Below, piece by piece: positions 16,546 through 25,670 of a stretch of DNA of 64,000 nucleotides. Numbering within the stretch: the first letter of the stretch is position 1; every line of letters begins with the position of its first letter. Origin of the DNA: CAWFXC01 sp963819735 (lineage in GTDB: Bacteria; Actinomycetota; Acidimicrobiia; IMCC26256; DASPTH01); assembly GCA_963819735.1 (NCBI GenBank), contig CAWFXC010000001.1:2294001-2358000 (forward strand), in the 5' to 3' direction. The notes beneath the pieces were generated by a model. That model was not told the DNA's origin and searched no databases. It saw only the letters and a program-made list of their open reading frames with translations. The translations under genes and the position numbers were made by a program.

Positions 16546-17783
16546 CCGACGCCCTGCCGTCGCTCGAAGCGCTGCTGGCCGCGCGCGAGGTGATCGTGTT
16601 CTGCGGCTCCGGCGGAGTGGGCAAGACCTCGGTCGCCGCCGCGTCCGCATTGACCGCAGCGGTCCGTCTCGGCGGCAAGGTGCTCGTCCTCACGATCGAT
16701 CCCGCGCGGCGGTTGGCCGACGCGCTCGGCCTCGAGGAATTCGGCAACGTCGCGCGGCGCGTGCCGCTCGACGCGTACCGCGCCTACGGCGTCGAGCCAC
16801 GCGGCGAGCTGTGGGCGGCCATGCTCGACACCAAACGCTCGTGGGACGAGTTGGTGCTGCGCCACGCACCCGACGAAGCCACCGCGTACCGCATCCTCGA
16901 CAACCGGCTGTACCACAACGTCACCAGCCGCTTCGTGCAGAGCCACGACTACATCGCGATGGAACGGCTCTACGAGATCCACGCCAGCGGCGAGTACGAC
17001 CTCATCGTGATCGACACCCCGCCCACCCGGAACGCGATCGACTTCCTCGAGGCGCCCGCGCGCATGGCCGAGTTCTTCGGCGGCCGGCTGCTGCGCTGGC
17101 TCACCATGCCGTACCGGATCGGCGGCGGTCGGGGCGGCCGCATGATCAACGTGGCCAGCCGGCCCTTCTACCAGATGGCCGACCGCATCCTCGGGAGTCA
17201 GTTCCTGCAGGACATCGCCGAGTTCTTCCTCAACTTCCAGTCGATGTACGGCGGCTTCGTCGAGCGCGCGCAGTCGGTGGAGCAACTCCTGCACGATCGG
17301 CGCACCACGTTCGCGGTGGTCACCACGCTCGAGGGCGCACCGCTGCGGGAGGCCGAGAGCTTCTGCGAGGAGCTCACCAAGCGCAACTTCCACCTCGGCG
17401 CGTTGGTGCTCAACAAGACCCTGCCCGACTACCTGTTGTCGGCCGACGGCGAACACGCAGCCGGCGTGCTCGCGACCGAGGGCGCGGCCATCGCCGACGT
17501 CCTCGCCAGCGGCGGCGCGAGCGCGCTCGCCGACCGCGCCGGCACCGTGCGCGTGCTGCGGACCCTCGCCGATTCGTTCCGCAACTACGAAGTCGTGGCC
17601 CGCCGGGAGGCCGAGTTGCGCAGTGAGTTGAGCCGGCTGTCGCGACCGGGGCCGGAGGTCGTCATCAGCGTGCCGAGCTTCGACGCCGACATCGCCGACG
17701 TCGGTGGTCTCGCGCGCATCGGGGAGGTGTTGTTCGGCCACGGCGCGCCGCGCGCCGGGGCCGCCGGTACGATCCCTTCGTGA
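16542..17783 (+). CDS. ArsA/Get3-like ATPase, second of a pair (BagB-like)
   Basis: This 413-residue ATPase has Walker A CGSGGVGKTS, the switch LTIDPARRLADALG and VIDTPPTRNAIDFL, and the conserved ILDNRLYHNVTSRF. These match the second member of the actinobacterial tandem (Rv3680-like). The C-terminal part is helical and probably dimerises with the first protein. Overlapping start and stop codons predict equal expression of both subunits. Its last bases contain the leaderless promoter of the downstream kinase. Confidence 0.83.
   Translation: MTDALPSLEALLAAREVIVFCGSGGVGKTSVAAASALTAAVRLGGKVLVLTIDPARRLADALGLEEFGNVARRVPLDAYRAYGVEPRGELWAAMLDTKRSWDELVLRHAPDEATAYRILDNRLYHNVTSRFVQSHDYIAMERLYEIHASGEYDLIVIDTPPTRNAIDFLEAPARMAEFFGGRLLRWLTMPYRIGGGRGGRMINVASRPFYQMADRILGSQFLQDIAEFFLNFQSMYGGFVERAQSVEQLLHDRRTTFAVVTTLEGAPLREAESFCEELTKRNFHLGALVLNKTLPDYLLSADGEHAAGVLATEGAAIADVLASGGASALADRAGTVRVLRTLADSFRNYEVVARREAELRSELSRLSRPGPEVVISVPSFDADIADVGGLARIGEVLFGHGAPRAGAAGTIPS
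17768..17773 (+). promoter_or_regulatory. -10 box TACGAT of pdtaS (leaderless)
   Basis: TACGAT is followed by six bases and the GTG at 17780. The box lies inside the 3' end of the ArsA-like gene, so the kinase may be transcribed independently. Confidence 0.5.
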
Positions 17784-19249
17784 CCACGTTCTTCGAGCAG
17801 GCCCGCACCAAGACCGCATTGTGGGGTGAATCGCTGCGTCACGTGCAGCGTCTGGCGGCATCGTGGCAACCGCTGGCCGACCTCTGCTTCTCCGATCTCC
17901 TGCTGCTCGCCCCCGTCGTCGGCGAGGACGGCGGCCGTTCCGTGGTGCTCGCGCAGGTCCGCCCCACCACCGGTCAGACCGTCTACCCGACCGACCTCGT
18001 CGGCACGGTGGTCGACGAGATCGCACGGCCCCTGGTGTCGCGGGCCTTCCGAACCGGGGAGACGGTCGAAGGCGATTCGCCGCTCCTCGAATCGACCGAG
18101 CGGGTGCACGTGCAGTGCATTCCCGTGCGCCACGCCGGCGCGGTCGTGGCCGTTGTCACCCGGGAGACGCGCCCCACCCTGGGCCGCACGCTCGGTGACC
18201 TCGAACAGTTCTACCTCATCACCTTCGACCGTTTCGCGGCGATGATCGCCGAGGGCAGCTTCCCGTTCCGTCACGACGACGACGAGTTCGAGGACGCCCC
18301 CCGCGTCGGCGACGGTGTCGTCCTGCTCGACCCCGAGCTCCGGGTGCGGTTCGCCAGCCCCAACGCGGTGAGCTCCATGCACCGGCTCGGGATCCACTCC
18401 TACACCTCGGGCCTGCACCTGTCGGAGATGGGCTTCGACCAGGATGCGGTCGACGTCGCCATCCGGGCCCGCCTCCCCGTCACCGAAGAGGTCGAGCGCG
18501 GGGAGACGTCACTGCTGCTGCAGGCCATCCCGCAGCTCGAAGGCGATCACGTCGTCGGGATCCTGTTGCTGCTGCGCGACGTCACCGACCTCCGTCGTCG
18601 CGACCGGCTCCTGCTCTCGAAGGACGCCACCATCCGGGAGATCCACCACCGGGTGAAGAACAACCTCCAGACCATCGCCGCGTTGCTCCGGCTGCAGGGC
18701 CGTCGGCTCGAGTCGCCGGAGGCGCAGGCCGCGATCGAGGAGTCGGAGCGACGCATTCGTTCGATCGCCATCGTCCACGAGACGTTGTCGCGTGACGCGG
18801 GTGAAGTCGTGCGCTTCGACGACATCGTGCAACCGCTCGTGCGGGTCGTCGCCGAGACCGTCACCGGACCCGACCGCGACCTCCGGCTAGCGGTGGAGGG
18901 CGACGCCGGGATGCTCCCGGGCGATCTCGCCACACCGCTCGCCGTCGTGCTCAACGAGCTCATGCAGAACGCAGTCGATCACGCATTCACCGGCATCGAA
19001 GCGCGCACCGTCGGCAACATCTGCGTGCAGCTCGCCCGCGAGGACGGTCAGCTGCTCGTCGACGTGGTCGACGACGGCGTGGGACTCCCGCCGGGATTCT
19101 CGGTGGAGCAGTCGGGGGGTCTCGGTCTGTCGATCGTGCACACGCTGGTCACCAGCGAACTGGGCGGCACGATCGAGCTCCGTAGTGACGAAGGCACGCG
19201 CGTGCACCTCACGGTGCCGCTGCGGAAGTCGGGGACGGCGACGCTCTAG
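17780..19249 (+). CDS. pdtaS: PdtaS-like sensor histidine kinase
   Basis: This 489-residue cytosolic kinase has a GAF-like N-terminal domain (about 1-150), a PAS domain (about 170-270), a HisKA_2 phosphoacceptor region with EIHHRVKNNLQT (His289/290) and a HATPase domain with NELMQNAVDHAF and DDGVGLPPG. HisKA_2 kinases of this build pair with PdtaR-type regulators, which bind RNA and antiterminate transcription. There are no membrane segments. In mycobacteria pdtaS also converges on whiB1, the same arrangement as here. No response regulator is present in the window. Confidence 0.85.
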   Translation: MTTFFEQARTKTALWGESLRHVQRLAASWQPLADLCFSDLLLLAPVVGEDGGRSVVLAQVRPTTGQTVYPTDLVGTVVDEIARPLVSRAFRTGETVEGDSPLLESTERVHVQCIPVRHAGAVVAVVTRETRPTLGRTLGDLEQFYLITFDRFAAMIAEGSFPFRHDDDEFEDAPRVGDGVVLLDPELRVRFASPNAVSSMHRLGIHSYTSGLHLSEMGFDQDAVDVAIRARLPVTEEVERGETSLLLQAIPQLEGDHVVGILLLLRDVTDLRRRDRLLLSKDATIREIHHRVKNNLQTIAALLRLQGRRLESPEAQAAIEESERRIRSIAIVHETLSRDAGEVVRFDDIVQPLVRVVAETVTGPDRDLRLAVEGDAGMLPGDLATPLAVVLNELMQNAVDHAFTGIEARTVGNICVQLAREDGQLLVDVVDDGVGLPPGFSVEQSGGLGLSIVHTLVTSELGGTIELRSDEGTRVHLTVPLRKSGTATL

Positions 19250-19257
19250 CAGCGTCG
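19239..19257 (+). terminator. Hairpin over the pdtaS stop codon
   Basis: CGACGCT and AGCGTCG pair around a five-base loop that contains the stop codon. A second short palindrome, centred at 19266, follows. There is no T-run, so function as an intrinsic terminator is uncertain. Confidence 0.3.
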
Positions 19258-19291
19258 GTCGAGCTGAGCTCGCCCGGTGAACGGGTCTGCG

Positions 19292-19585
19292 TCAGCTGGC
19301 GAACAGGCGCTGCTGCGCCAGCCACACCTTGCGGAGCTTGCGCCGCTCCTCCTCGGTGGTGCCACCCCAGATGCCGGCTTCCTGGTTGGTGGCCAGCGCG
19401 AACTCGAGACACTCGTCGCTCACCGCACACGCGCCGCAGATGCGGCGGGCGGTCTCGATCTGCTCGAGTGCGGGCCCACTGCTCCCGATCGGGAAGAACA
19501 CATCCGGGTCGGAGTCGAGGCACGCGGACCGCGTGCGCCAAGCGCTGACATCCCAATCGTGCGTGCGTACCCAGGTCAGTGCCAA
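19292..19585 (-). CDS. whiB: WhiB1-like Fe-S transcription factor
   Basis: This 97-residue WhiB protein has the four cluster cysteines (SACLD, RRICGACAV, DECLEF), the GIWGG turn and a basic C-terminus (EERRKLRKVW) for DNA binding. The segment FFPIGSSGPALEQIETA resembles WhiB1, which binds sigma A and responds to nitric oxide. I chose the TTG at 19585 because GGAGG stands five bases upstream; the frame is open to 19690, but that stretch is AT-rich and looks like untranslated leader. It converges on the PdtaS-like kinase gene. Confidence 0.87.
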   Translation of the reverse strand: MALTWVRTHDWDVSAWRTRSACLDSDPDVFFPIGSSGPALEQIETARRICGACAVSDECLEFALATNQEAGIWGGTTEEERRKLRKVWLAQQRLFAS

Positions 19586-19793
19586 CGCTGCCTCCGTCGA
19601 TCCGATGCTGATCTGCTGCTCATCTGATGATCTTGAAGTCGTTCTCGTGATTTCGATTTTGGTGGTGTCCTCGGGCGTACCTCGAGGCACCGCGGAATGA
19701 GACTATTGACGGCCGGGGACCGGCGCAAGGGGCTGACCAGGAATTTCTCGGCAATCTCGACGCTCGGTGGAAGCCGTGGCATCGTGTCGCGTG
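19586..19793. promoter_or_regulatory. AT-rich intergenic region between whiB and the phosphodiesterase gene
   Basis: This 208-base gap is the most AT-rich stretch of the first 20 kb. On the minus strand it holds the whiB Shine-Dalgarno sequence (19591-19595) and a TAGTCT -10 candidate near 19700, which would give an unusually long leader of over 100 bases. I see no convincing plus-strand -10 box at the usual distance from the phosphodiesterase start. Confidence 0.4.
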
Positions 19794-20495
19794 ATGCTCG
19801 TTCTCGCTCACCGCGGTGCCAACCGGCTGGCGCCGGAGAACACCGTCACCGCCTTCACCCGGGCCCTGGAACTGGGAGCCGACGGCGTGGAGCTCGATGT
19901 CCACCGTACGTATGACGGCCTCCTGATCGTCCGCCACGACGCCGACACCGGCGCGGGCGTGATCAGTGACCTGCCCTTGTCGACGGTCCGGGAAACCCTG
20001 CCCGACGTGCCCACGCTGGCCGAGGCGCTCGACGCGTGTTCCGGGCGGCTGGTGAACGTCGAGATCAAGAACCTGCCCGGCGATCCCGACTGGGATCCGG
20101 CCGAGCGGGCCGCCGAACTGGTCGTGGGCCTCCTGGCGGCGAGAGCAGGCCACGACGACGTGCTTGTGTCGTCGTTCAACCTCGCCACGGTGGATCGGGT
20201 CCGGGCGCTCGACCCTTCGGTCCCCACCGCGTGGCTCACCTTCGGCCGCGACCCCTTCGAGTCGCTGGAGACGGCGGCGGTGCACGGGCACTCCGCGCTC
20301 CACCCCGACCGCTGGTCACTCGCCGGCGGCGGGACCGGCCCGGAGGCGCTCGTCGAGCGGGCTCACGAACGCGGGGTCCGGGTGAACGTGTGGACGGTCA
20401 ACGACGACGCCGACGTGGTGCGGATGGCCGCGGCCGGGGTCGACGCCGTCGTCACCGACGTGCCCGACGCCGCACTGCGCGCCCTGGGCCGGTGA
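19794..20495 (+). CDS. Glycerophosphodiester phosphodiesterase family protein
   Basis: This 233-residue protein has the GDPD motifs AHRGANRLAPENTVTAF, VELDVHRTYDG, VRHDADTG and VNVEIKN, the residues that bind calcium and hydrolyse glycerophosphodiesters to glycerol 3-phosphate and an alcohol. No signal peptide is visible, so it is cytosolic. The ATG at 19794 is preceded directly by an in-frame GTG (19791), which is an alternative. Confidence 0.87.
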   Translation: MLVLAHRGANRLAPENTVTAFTRALELGADGVELDVHRTYDGLLIVRHDADTGAGVISDLPLSTVRETLPDVPTLAEALDACSGRLVNVEIKNLPGDPDWDPAERAAELVVGLLAARAGHDDVLVSSFNLATVDRVRALDPSVPTAWLTFGRDPFESLETAAVHGHSALHPDRWSLAGGGTGPEALVERAHERGVRVNVWTVNDDADVVRMAAAGVDAVVTDVPDAALRALGR

Positions 20496-20538
20496 GGTTG
20501 GACGCGGTCGCTCCGGGCCATCGGGCGGATTCGGGACC

Positions 20539-20553
20539 GTCGGGGACCCCGAC
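20539..20553. terminator. Short perfect palindrome between convergent genes
   Basis: GTCGGGG and CCCCGAC flank a single A between the phosphodiesterase and lipid kinase stops. It could act as a terminator in both directions, but has no T-run. Confidence 0.3.
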
Positions 20554-20560
20554 CGGCGGT

Positions 20561-21499
20561 TCAGACGGGGACGACGAGGGTGAGTTGATCGGGCTCGTAG
20601 CCCACGTCGAGGTGATCGACCTCCCCGAGGTAGTCGCCGTCGACCTGCCACGGGAACGGGCGGTCGGCGGATACGGTGACGGCCGTGACGTCGGCCACCT
20701 GCACGATGCCCGGCGACCGCTCGACGAACCGCGCCGCGCCCACCGCCGACCCCGTTGCGGGTACGAGCAGGCCGGCGCGCAGGCTGGCGAGCACCGTGAC
20801 CGCCAGGGCGCGGTCGAGCGACGCCTCCGGCGCGATGCTCATCCGCCGCCGGCCGACGTACGTGTAGGGGTCGGAGTTCGAGATCACCGCGTACGGACCC
20901 TCGGCCGCCTCGCCGACGCCGTCGTCGCCGACGACCTCGACCCGGATGCGGAGATCGCGGGGGTAGTGACGCAACCAGGTGTCGACCGTGGCGATCGCGA
21001 ACGCCGGGTGCGCGAAGTGCCGCTTGAGGTAGGAGCGCTGCTCCATCTGGCGGATGACGGCGGCGTCGAACCCGACGCCGAGGTGGAAGAGGAAGTGGCG
21101 CCGGTCGCGCCCCGGCGGGGTCGCGGCGCCGAGGCCTATCCGCCGGAACGACCGTGCCGTGATCGCGTCCAGCAGGTGCTCGGCGGCAACGACCGGGTCG
21201 TAGGCGACGCCGAGGGTGCGGGCGAACACGTTCGTCGACCCGCCGGGGAGCGGGGCCAGGGGGATGTCGGATCCGGCGAGACCGTCGGCGGCCTCGTTGA
21301 GGGTGCCGTCGCCCGCGAGCACGGCGACGACGTCGAAACCCTCCCGGACCGCGTCGCGGGCGATCTCCCGCGCGTGGTCGCGGCGGGTGGTCTCTCGCAC
21401 GTCGACCGGGAAGGCATCACGCAGGGTCCGCTCGATCGCGACCCGGGCCCGCGTCGTGACCGACGACGCCGCAGGGTTCACCACGAGGAGCACGCGCAC
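20561..21499 (-). CDS. Diacylglycerol/lipid kinase family protein
   Basis: This 312-residue protein has the DAGK catalytic domain: VVNPAAS at the start, the nucleotide loop LAGDGTLNEAADG and LPGGSTNVFARTLG. The C-terminal half has the LCB5/YegS fold with GVGFDAAVI. The substrate (diacylglycerol, sphingosine or another lipid) cannot be told from sequence. It converges on the phosphodiesterase gene, so both may serve glycerolipid turnover. A TACTGT box lies eight bases upstream of the GTG start. Confidence 0.83.
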   Translation of the reverse strand: MRVLLVVNPAASSVTTRARVAIERTLRDAFPVDVRETTRRDHAREIARDAVREGFDVVAVLAGDGTLNEAADGLAGSDIPLAPLPGGSTNVFARTLGVAYDPVVAAEHLLDAITARSFRRIGLGAATPPGRDRRHFLFHLGVGFDAAVIRQMEQRSYLKRHFAHPAFAIATVDTWLRHYPRDLRIRVEVVGDDGVGEAAEGPYAVISNSDPYTYVGRRRMSIAPEASLDRALAVTVLASLRAGLLVPATGSAVGAARFVERSPGIVQVADVTAVTVSADRPFPWQVDGDYLGEVDHLDVGYEPDQLTLVVPV

Positions 21500-21507
21500 G
21501 GCGGCGA

Positions 21508-21513
21508 ACAGTA
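21508..21513 (-). promoter_or_regulatory. -10 box TACTGT of the lipid kinase gene
   Basis: On the minus strand TACTGT is followed by eight bases and the GTG at 21499, close to the leaderless spacing seen elsewhere in the window. Confidence 0.4.
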
Positions 21514-21570
21514 CCCGCCACCGGTTCGTTCAGAACTGTTTCACGCATGCCACGCCGAGTAGCAGAAATC

Positions 21571-21702
21571 CCACAGACAGAGTTATCGTCGGCACGGGTC
21601 CGGATGCACGCCCTTGCCGCCGGACTCTCTGTGGCCGGAGCGCATCGTCCCTCCCTTACCCGCCGGGACGATGCGTTCCGGCGCGCCTCGTTTCGGGGCG
21701 CC
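21571..21702. ncRNA. Candidate structured RNA or hairpin-rich intergenic element
   Basis: Four helices can be drawn between two divergent promoters. P1 pairs 21571-21580 with 21625-21634 (nine of ten positions). P2 lies inside it, 21591-21598 with 21611-21618 (seven of eight). P3 starts on the next base, 21635-21651 with 21665-21681, 17 pairs including one G-U, with a 13-base loop. P4 is a five-pair stem at 21680-21684 and 21698-21702. No clear promoter drives it in either direction and no known RNA family is recognised. It could instead be a protein-binding repeat. Confidence 0.35.
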
Positions 21703-21729
21703 GTCGCGAACCGGCCTCCCGGCCACTCG

Positions 21730-21735
21730 TAGCAT
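21730..21735 (+). promoter_or_regulatory. -10 box TAGCAT of the uracil-DNA glycosylase gene (leaderless)
   Basis: TAGCAT is followed by seven bases and the GTG at 21743. This decides the start among several upstream in-frame codons. Confidence 0.6.
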
Positions 21736-21742
21736 CGGGCCC

Positions 21743-22453
21743 GTGGCCGGGCCCGACACCGATGCTCTCCGTGCACTGACCGACGAGATCGTCGGGTGCC
21801 GGGCGTGTCCGCGGCTGGTCGAATGGCGCGAACGGGTGGCGGTGGAGAAGCGGGCGTCGTTCCGTGACGAGACCTACTGGGGCCGTCCCGTTCCGGGCTT
21901 CGGGGATCCGGGCGCCCGCGTGCTGATCGCCGGTCTCGCCCCGGCCGCGCACGGTGGCAACCGCACCGGCCGGGTGTTCACGGGCGACCGCTCCGGTGAC
22001 TGGCTCTTCGCCGCGCTGTTCCGCGCCGGCTTCGCCAATCAGCCGACGTCGACCGCGCTCGACGACGGCCTGCGGCTCGACGACGCCTACGTCGCGGCAG
22101 CCGTGCGCTGCGCGCCGCCCGAGAACAAGCCGACCCCCGCCGAGCGCGACCGGTGCCTGCCGTTCCTCGTACGCGAGCTCGCGCTGCTCGATCGTGTGAG
22201 GGTGATCGTGGTGCTCGGGGGCTTCGCGTACGACGCGATCGCGCGCACGCTCGCGGTCGCGGGTGCGCCGTTGCCCGCGCCCCGCCCCAGGTTCGGTCAC
22301 GGGGTGGAGGTGCCCACCCGACGCGCCGTCGTGCTGGGCTGCTACCACCCCAGCCAGCAGAACACGTTCACCGGCCGACTCACCGAGCCGATGCTCGACG
22401 ACGTATTCGGGCGGGCCCGCGAGCTCGCAGTCGCGGTACCCTCGCGACCGTGA
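21743..22453 (+). CDS. Family 5 uracil-DNA glycosylase (UdgB type)
   Basis: This 236-residue DNA repair enzyme removes uracil and other deaminated bases. Cysteines for a [4Fe-4S] cluster are in GCRACPRL and in VRCAPPENKPTPAERDRC. Motif A is GLAPAAHGGNRTGRVFTGD, which lacks the usual catalytic polar residue of family 1 and matches UdgB, and the second motif is HPSQQNTFTG. The start is fixed by the leaderless box at 21730. It overlaps dapA by GTGA. Confidence 0.86.
   Translation: MAGPDTDALRALTDEIVGCRACPRLVEWRERVAVEKRASFRDETYWGRPVPGFGDPGARVLIAGLAPAAHGGNRTGRVFTGDRSGDWLFAALFRAGFANQPTSTALDDGLRLDDAYVAAAVRCAPPENKPTPAERDRCLPFLVRELALLDRVRVIVVLGGFAYDAIARTLAVAGAPLPAPRPRFGHGVEVPTRRAVVLGCYHPSQQNTFTGRLTEPMLDDVFGRARELAVAVPSRP
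22437..22442 (+). promoter_or_regulatory. -10 box TACCCT of dapA (leaderless)
   Basis: TACCCT lies within the glycosylase gene and is followed by seven bases and the GTG at 22450, so dapA can be transcribed independently. Confidence 0.5.
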
Positions 22454-23346
22454 CTGGCGGTCGGCTGCTCGAGGGCGTGTACGTCCCTCTCATCACCCCG
22501 TTCGCGGCCGACGGCTCGGTCGCCGTCGACACCATCGAGCAGCTCGTGCACGAGTACCTCGACGCCGGGAGCGCCGGGATCGTGGCCCTCGGTACCACCG
22601 GTGAGTCGGCGGCCCTCGACGCCGCCGAGCAGCGCGCGGTGATCGACGCGTGCGCGCGGGTGTGCTCCGCGCGCGACGCGCAGCTCATCGTCGGCGCCGG
22701 CACCAACAGCACGGCCAAGACGATCGCCGCGGTCGAGGTACTGGCGAGCACGCCCGCACTGGTGGCGACGCTCATCGTGGTGCCGTACTACGTGCGCCCG
22801 TCGGAAGCCGGCGTGGTCGCGCATTTCGAAGCGGTGGCCGCCGCCAGCCCGGTTCCCGTCGTCGTCTACAACATCCCCGTGCGCACCGGGCGCAACCTCG
22901 GGCCGGCGGGCATGTTGCAGTTGGCCAACACGCCCAACATCGCCGGCGTGAAGCAGGCCGTCGGCGCGCTCGACGCCGACACGCTCGAGATCCTCGCCGG
23001 CGCCCCGCGCGATTTCGCGGTGCTCGGCGGCGACGACGCGTTCCTCTTCGCCACCGTCCTGATGGGTGGCGCGGGCGCGATCTGCGCGTCGGCCCACGTG
23101 TGCACCGAGCGGTTCGTCGCCCTCACCGAGTGCGGACTCACCGGCAAGGTCGACGACGGTCGCGCGCACGCCGAGGCCCTGCTCCCCGTGATCCAGGCGG
23201 CGTTCGCCGAACCCAACCCGTCGGTGTTCAAGGGCGTGCTCCATGCGCAGGGCCGCATCCCGACCCCCGACGTCCGTCTCCCGTTGCTCGCCGCATCCGA
23301 GGCGTCGGTGGCCCGGGCGCTGGCCGCGGTGGAGGCTGCCCGTTAA
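22450..23346 (+). CDS. dapA: 4-hydroxy-tetrahydrodipicolinate synthase family protein
   Basis: This 298-residue class I aldolase has the DapA motifs ALGTTGESAALD, VPYYVRPSEAGVVAHF, the tyrosine in VVVYNIPVRTG and the Schiff-base lysine in IAGVKQA. It condenses pyruvate and aspartate semialdehyde in lysine and peptidoglycan synthesis. Related DapA-family aldolases have other substrates, and no other lysine gene is near, so a different substrate cannot be excluded. Confidence 0.85.
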   Translation: MTGGRLLEGVYVPLITPFAADGSVAVDTIEQLVHEYLDAGSAGIVALGTTGESAALDAAEQRAVIDACARVCSARDAQLIVGAGTNSTAKTIAAVEVLASTPALVATLIVVPYYVRPSEAGVVAHFEAVAAASPVPVVVYNIPVRTGRNLGPAGMLQLANTPNIAGVKQAVGALDADTLEILAGAPRDFAVLGGDDAFLFATVLMGGAGAICASAHVCTERFVALTECGLTGKVDDGRAHAEALLPVIQAAFAEPNPSVFKGVLHAQGRIPTPDVRLPLLAASEASVARALAAVEAAR

Positions 23347-23388
23347 GATCCGGTCCCGCCCCGTTTCGATTCTGCTCGGGAGTTCCGG

Positions 23389-25041
23389 ATGACCAGCACG
23401 CTGAGCCGTCGGGCGCAGGAACGCGCCCACGACCGTCGCTGGCTGATCCTCGGCGTGCTGTGTTTCAGCATGCTCGTGATCGTGCTCGACAACACGATCC
23501 TCAACGTCGCGATCCCCACGATCGTGCGCGACCTCGACGCCACCAACAGCCAGCTGCAGTGGATGGTCGACTCCTACACGTTGGTGCTCGCCGGCCTGCT
23601 GCTCACCGCGGGGAGCCTGGGCGACCGGTTCGGTCGTCGGGGCGCACTGCAGTTCGGGCTGGTGGTCTTCGGGCTCGGTTCGTTGGCGTCGGCGTTCGCC
23701 GGATCCGCAGACCAACTCATCGTCACCCGCGCGTTCATGGGGATCGGCGGCGCGTTCATCATGCCGGCGACCCTGTCGATCATCACCAACGTGTTCCCGG
23801 TGCACGAGCGCGGGCGCGGCCATCGGCGTGTGGGCGGCGACCGCCGGTTTCGCGGGTGTACTCGGGCCGGTCACCGGCGGCTTCCTGCTCGAGCACTTCT
23901 CGTGGGGATCGATCTTCATCGTGAACATCCCGATCGTCGTGATCGGCCTGCTCGCCGGAGTGTTCCTGATCCCCACTTCGAAGGATCCTTCGGCGCCGCG
24001 GCTCGATCCGTTCGGCGCGCTGTTGTCGATCGTCGGGGCTGTCGGCACTGCTCTACGGGATCATCGAGGCGCCGGAGAAGGGCTGGGGCAACTCGACGAT
24101 CATGCTCGCGTTCGCGATCGGCGCGGTCGTGCTCGGTGTCTTCTTCGCGTGGGAGGCGCACAGCGATCACCCGATGCTCGACGTGCACTTCTTCCGGAAC
24201 CCGCGCTTCACCGCCGCGAGCATGAGCATCATGATGGTGTACTTCGCGATGTTCGGATCCACGTTCCTGATCACGCAGTACTTCCAGTTCGTGCTCGGGT
24301 ACACGCCGCTCGAGACCGGTATCCGATTCCTGCCGCTCGCGATGTGCATGATCGTCATCGCCCCGTTGAGCGCGCGGTTCGTCGACCGCCTCGGCACCAA
24401 GCTCGTGGTCGGGTGCGGGCTCTCGCTGGTCACGTTGAGTCTCGTGTCGATGGCGTCGCTGCAGGTGAACAGCGCGTACTGGCCCGACGTCGTGTGGCGC
24501 ATGTCGTTGATGGCGTGCGGCATGGCGCTCACCATGGCTCCGGCCACCGAATCGATCATGGGCTCGCTGCCGTTGGCCAAGGCGGGCGTCGGGTCGGCGG
24601 TGAACGACACCACGCGCCAGGTCGGCGGCGCGTTGGGCGTCGCCGTCATCGGGAGTGTGCTGGCGTCGGTGTACGGCTCTCAGGTGGGCGATTTCCTGCG
24701 GGGCAAGCCGGTGCCGAGCGGCCTGGCCGCCGACATGAAACAGTCGCTCGGCATCGCCCTCGCGAGTGGAAAGCAGATCGCCGGGCTCGCCGACCTCGCC
24801 AAGAACGCGTTCGTCGACGGCCTGCACGCCGGGGTGCTGGTTGCCGCCGGGATCGCGCTCGTCGGTGCGATCATTGCCTTCGTGTGGCTCCCCGCGCGCC
24901 GGCTACGACGCCCTGTCCGAAGACGCGGCCCGGGCCGGCGAAGCGGACGCCGAGGCCAGGCCCACGCCGGCGGGCGCGGGCGTGGTGGAGGCAGGGGTGG
25001 AGGTCCCGCTCGACGTGGCGCCGATCGAGGCCGCCCGATGA
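23389..25041 (+). CDS. DHA2-type MFS drug exporter (three apparent frameshifts)
   Basis: After repair this is a 14-helix major facilitator protein of about 549 residues, of the EmrB/QacA group. The N-terminal part contains VDSYTLVLAGLLLTAGSLGDRFGRRG and the conserved GIGGAFIMPATLSII. The frame advances by one base near 23815-23822 (after VFPVHERGR), near 24033-24040 (in a run of four G) and near 24893-24903 (after FVWLP). Each shift is repaired by removing one base, and the repaired frame ends in TGA overlapping the TetR start by ATGA, which supports the repair. GGGAG precedes the ATG, and TAAGAT over the dapA stop is a possible -10 box. Confidence 0.82.
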
Positions 25042-25637
25042 CCGGCACGGCCATGGTCACGGCCTCCCGGCGGCCCGGTCGGCCGCGGAGCCCCGAAGCC
25101 GACGTGGCGATCCTCGGCGCCGCGGTCGAGATCTTCGCCGAGGCGGGGCTCGAGGGACTGACCGTCGAAGGGGTCGCGGCCCGGGCCGGGGTGGGGAAGG
25201 CCACGATCTACCGCCGCTATCCGTGCAAGGTCGACCTCGTGGTCGCCGCCGCCCGCTGCTTCACCCAGGCCGACGAGGCACCACCCGACACCGGGAGCAC
25301 ACGCGGCGATCTCCGCGCGCTGGTCGACGCCCTGATCGCGGCGCTCACCACCACGCCCCTGGGCCGGGCGCTGCCGATCCTCGTCGCCGCCCGCACGCGC
25401 GTACCCGAGCTCGACGTCGCGTACGCCGAGATCGTGGCCGACAAGCGCGGGCGGAGCGCGGCCGTCATCCGGCGCAGCATCGAGCGGGGCGACCTCCGCG
25501 CCGACGTCGATCCCGAGATCATCGTCGACTGCTACGTCGGGCCGATCTTCTACCGCTTCCTGATCACGCACGCGCCGCTCGACGACGAGTTCGCGTCGGA
25601 GCTTGTCGAGGCGACCCTCCGCGCGTTCTCCGAGTAG
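25038..25637 (+). CDS. TetR family regulator
   Basis: This 199-residue protein has an N-terminal TetR helix-turn-helix (VAARAGVGKATIYRRYPCKVDLV) and a TetR_C_16-like ligand domain. It is translationally coupled to the exporter gene by ATGA and so probably controls it, although in such an arrangement the operator should lie upstream of the exporter; I see no clear palindrome there. Confidence 0.85.
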   Translation: MTGTAMVTASRRPGRPRSPEADVAILGAAVEIFAEAGLEGLTVEGVAARAGVGKATIYRRYPCKVDLVVAAARCFTQADEAPPDTGSTRGDLRALVDALIAALTTTPLGRALPILVAARTRVPELDVAYAEIVADKRGRSAAVIRRSIERGDLRADVDPEIIVDCYVGPIFYRFLITHAPLDDEFASELVEATLRAFSE

Positions 25638-25670
25638 ACCTCGGGCGCGCGGCATCGCGCGCACCGCGGG

